In this document: one piece after another, positions 5,251 to 6,219 of the stretch
Position numbering within the stretch: the first letter of the stretch is position 1
Layout: each line of letters opens with the position of its first letter
Assembly (NCBI GenBank): GCA_020866945.1
Contig: JAJBVW010000140.1
Location: 1 to 6,219, forward strand
Direction: 5' to 3'
DNA from: Oscillospiraceae bacterium
GTDB lineage: Bacteria > Bacillota > Clostridia > Oscillospirales > Oscillospiraceae
DNA length: 6,219 bases
Program-made: the position numbers and the translations under genes
Notes under the pieces: model-generated
What the model was told of the DNA's origin: nothing
What the model saw: only the letters and a program-made list of their open reading frames with translations
Databases searched by the model: none

Positions 5251-6072
5251 ATGAAAAAGTGTGTGGTTTGTGTTCTTGGAGCGGCGACTATTGCGCTGCT
5301 TCTGACTGGCTGTGGAGGTTCAGGATCCAAGGATTCGGCCTCGGAGTCGGTGGAAGTGGAAGACGTTGAGACGGTGGAGTATGGGGAATTTACTTGGCCG
5401 AAGAGTGAGATTGCTGCTCTTATCCCAGTGCCGGAATCAAACATTGGAGAGGTTTATTGGGAGGCGTCTTACGGCTTTGTGATTTATGTAGCGGAAACCT
5501 CTCAGGATGACTATGATGCATATGTCGATGCCTGCTGGGAGAATGGATTTACAATCGACTATCATAAAGGAAGCGATTACTTCTGGGCTGATAATGAGGA
5601 TGGTTATAAAGTTACAGTTCGATATGATGTGGATAGCTCGGTTATGATGATTAGAATGGATGAGCCGGATGAAATCGAGGAGACAGAAGAAGTCCGGGAT
5701 GACGAGAATCTCCAAGAGGATTTGGTGGAATCGAATGATGCAGAAGAAGAGTACATAGAAGAAACCGAAGCCGAACAGAGTGCAGTGGAAACGGAGACGT
5801 CTTCAGATGGTATAGACCCCGATTTCAAAGAGGCATTGGACAGTTATGAGGCATTTATGAACGAATATGTTGAGTTCATGAAAGAATATATGGAGGCAGA
5901 TTCCTCTGATTTAGTGGGCCTTCTTGCGGACTATGCAAGCTATATGGCTCAATATGCGGATATGATGGATAAGATTGACGCGATTTACCAGGACGAGCTA
6001 TCAAATGAAGAGCTTGCTTATTACCTGGAAGTCACAGGCCGTGTGCTTCTTAAATTATCTGAAATAAGTTAA
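5251..6072 (+). CDS. Acidic secreted lipoprotein with C-terminal helical domain, function unknown
   Basis: The 273-residue product starts with a short basic and hydrophobic signal peptide (1-20) ending in the lipobox LTGC (lipidated Cys21), so it should be anchored on the outer face of the membrane. A flexible Gly/Ser/acidic linker (22-48) leads to a first domain (about 49-137), starting FTWPKSEIAALIPVPES and rich in aromatic and alternating beta-type residues. A strongly Glu/Asp-rich linker (138-186) follows. The C-terminal, probably helical domain (188-273) contains IDPDFKEALDSYEAFMNEY, LLADYASYMAQYADMMDKI and ELAYYLEVTGRV. The architecture recalls a lipoprotein family common in gut Clostridia (I associate it with DUF6591, unverified). 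Function is unknown. GGAGGG (5238-5243) lies 7 nt before ATG. Base composition is visibly more A/T-rich than deoC or the ribosomal genes. Expression is probably controlled by the upstream structured leader and terminator. Confidence 0.9.
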   Translation: MKKCVVCVLGAATIALLLTGCGGSGSKDSASESVEVEDVETVEYGEFTWPKSEIAALIPVPESNIGEVYWEASYGFVIYVAETSQDDYDAYVDACWENGFTIDYHKGSDYFWADNEDGYKVTVRYDVDSSVMMIRMDEPDEIEETEEVRDDENLQEDLVESNDAEEEYIEETEAEQSAVETETSSDGIDPDFKEALDSYEAFMNEYVEFMKEYMEADSSDLVGLLADYASYMAQYADMMDKIDAIYQDELSNEELAYYLEVTGRVLLKLSEIS

Positions 6073-6093
6073 ATAGACCATCGTTCAAAGGAA

Positions 6094-6130
6094 AAGACCG
6101 AGGTGTGACAAAACACCTCGGTCTTGTTAT
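6094..6130. terminator. Perfect 13-bp hairpin after the lipoprotein gene, probable bidirectional terminator
   Basis: AAGACCGAGGTGT (6094-6106) pairs perfectly with ACACCTCGGTCTT (6113-6125) around a GACAAA loop, 21 nt after the lipoprotein stop. The trailing tract is weak on the plus strand (TTGTTAT) and better on the minus strand (TCTTTTCC). It could therefore serve convergent genes from both sides. Confidence 0.75.
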
Positions 6131-6219
6131 CGGAGAATACAATTAGAAAATACAGTTAACTCACTAGACCGCAAAAGGCGGTGGAGGCTCAGCCTTTCGT
6201 TTTCCGGCGGCGGCTCTTT
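6131..6219. other. Right-edge region without a supported gene; possible 3' end of a minus-strand gene
   Basis: No complete gene is visible. On the minus strand one frame enters from the edge with a basic end, KSRRRKTKG, and stops at 6189-6191. Just beyond that stop a 5-bp hairpin ACCGC/GCGGT (6168-6172/6178-6182) and then the bidirectional hairpin at 6094-6125 would follow. This is compatible with the tail of a convergent gene, but the stretch is too short to assign, and the other frames are also open for several codons. Confidence 0.25.

Noticed and set aside
5160..5369. Open frame running through the terminator hairpins into the lipoprotein gene (69 codons)
   Set aside because: It overlaps the structured leader and the lipoprotein in another frame and has no ribosome binding site. 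An attenuator leader peptide was considered, but no codon run or stop position links it to the hairpin switch.

Overview
The window looks like chromosomal DNA of a gut-type Firmicute in class Clostridia, most likely an Oscillospiraceae-like genome. This is inferred from the strong GGAGG-type ribosome binding sites, the infC-rpmI-rplT ribosomal operon with a leader attenuator, a CmpB-family membrane protein, a tandem-OB SSB-like protein and an acidic lipoprotein of a kind common in gut Clostridia. No species can be named from the sequence alone. The first 4.9 kb is GC-rich housekeeping DNA. The last 1.3 kb is visibly richer in A/T and looks accessory.

Layout. (1) Positions 1-1446, minus strand: a glycogen synthase gene (glgA) that runs off the left edge. 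It is complete in reading frame except for one in-frame TAG at codon 79, so it is a pseudogene, a recent nonsense mutant or a sequencing error. (2) 1655-2263, minus: a 202-residue protein with two SSB-like OB folds. (3) 2415-3143, plus: deoC, deoxyribose-phosphate aldolase, with its catalytic residues intact. Its 3' end overlaps by 63 bp a convergent minus-strand gene (3081-3467) for a small CmpB-family membrane protein. (4) 3503-4931, plus: a strong promoter, an infC leader with a perfect intrinsic terminator hairpin, then infC (probable AUA start), rpmI and rplT, and a terminator. This is the classic translation operon, with translational overlap of infC and rpmI. (5) 5051-6130, plus: an extended -10 promoter followed directly by a roughly 100-nt multi-helix RNA closed by a perfect 12-bp stem, then two mutually exclusive hairpins (the second an intrinsic terminator), then a 273-residue acidic lipoprotein gene, closed by a perfect 13-bp hairpin that is probably a bidirectional terminator. 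(6) 6131-6219: no supported gene, possibly the 3' end of a minus-strand gene.

The glgA, ssb-like, deoC and translation genes do not form one pathway. They sit in divergent, convergent and tandem arrangements with separate control signals. The most unusual element is the structured leader at about 5065-5220 ahead of the lipoprotein. It has the layout of a transcription-attenuating cis-regulatory RNA, or of a stand-alone small RNA with its own promoter and terminator, and I do not recognise it as a known family.
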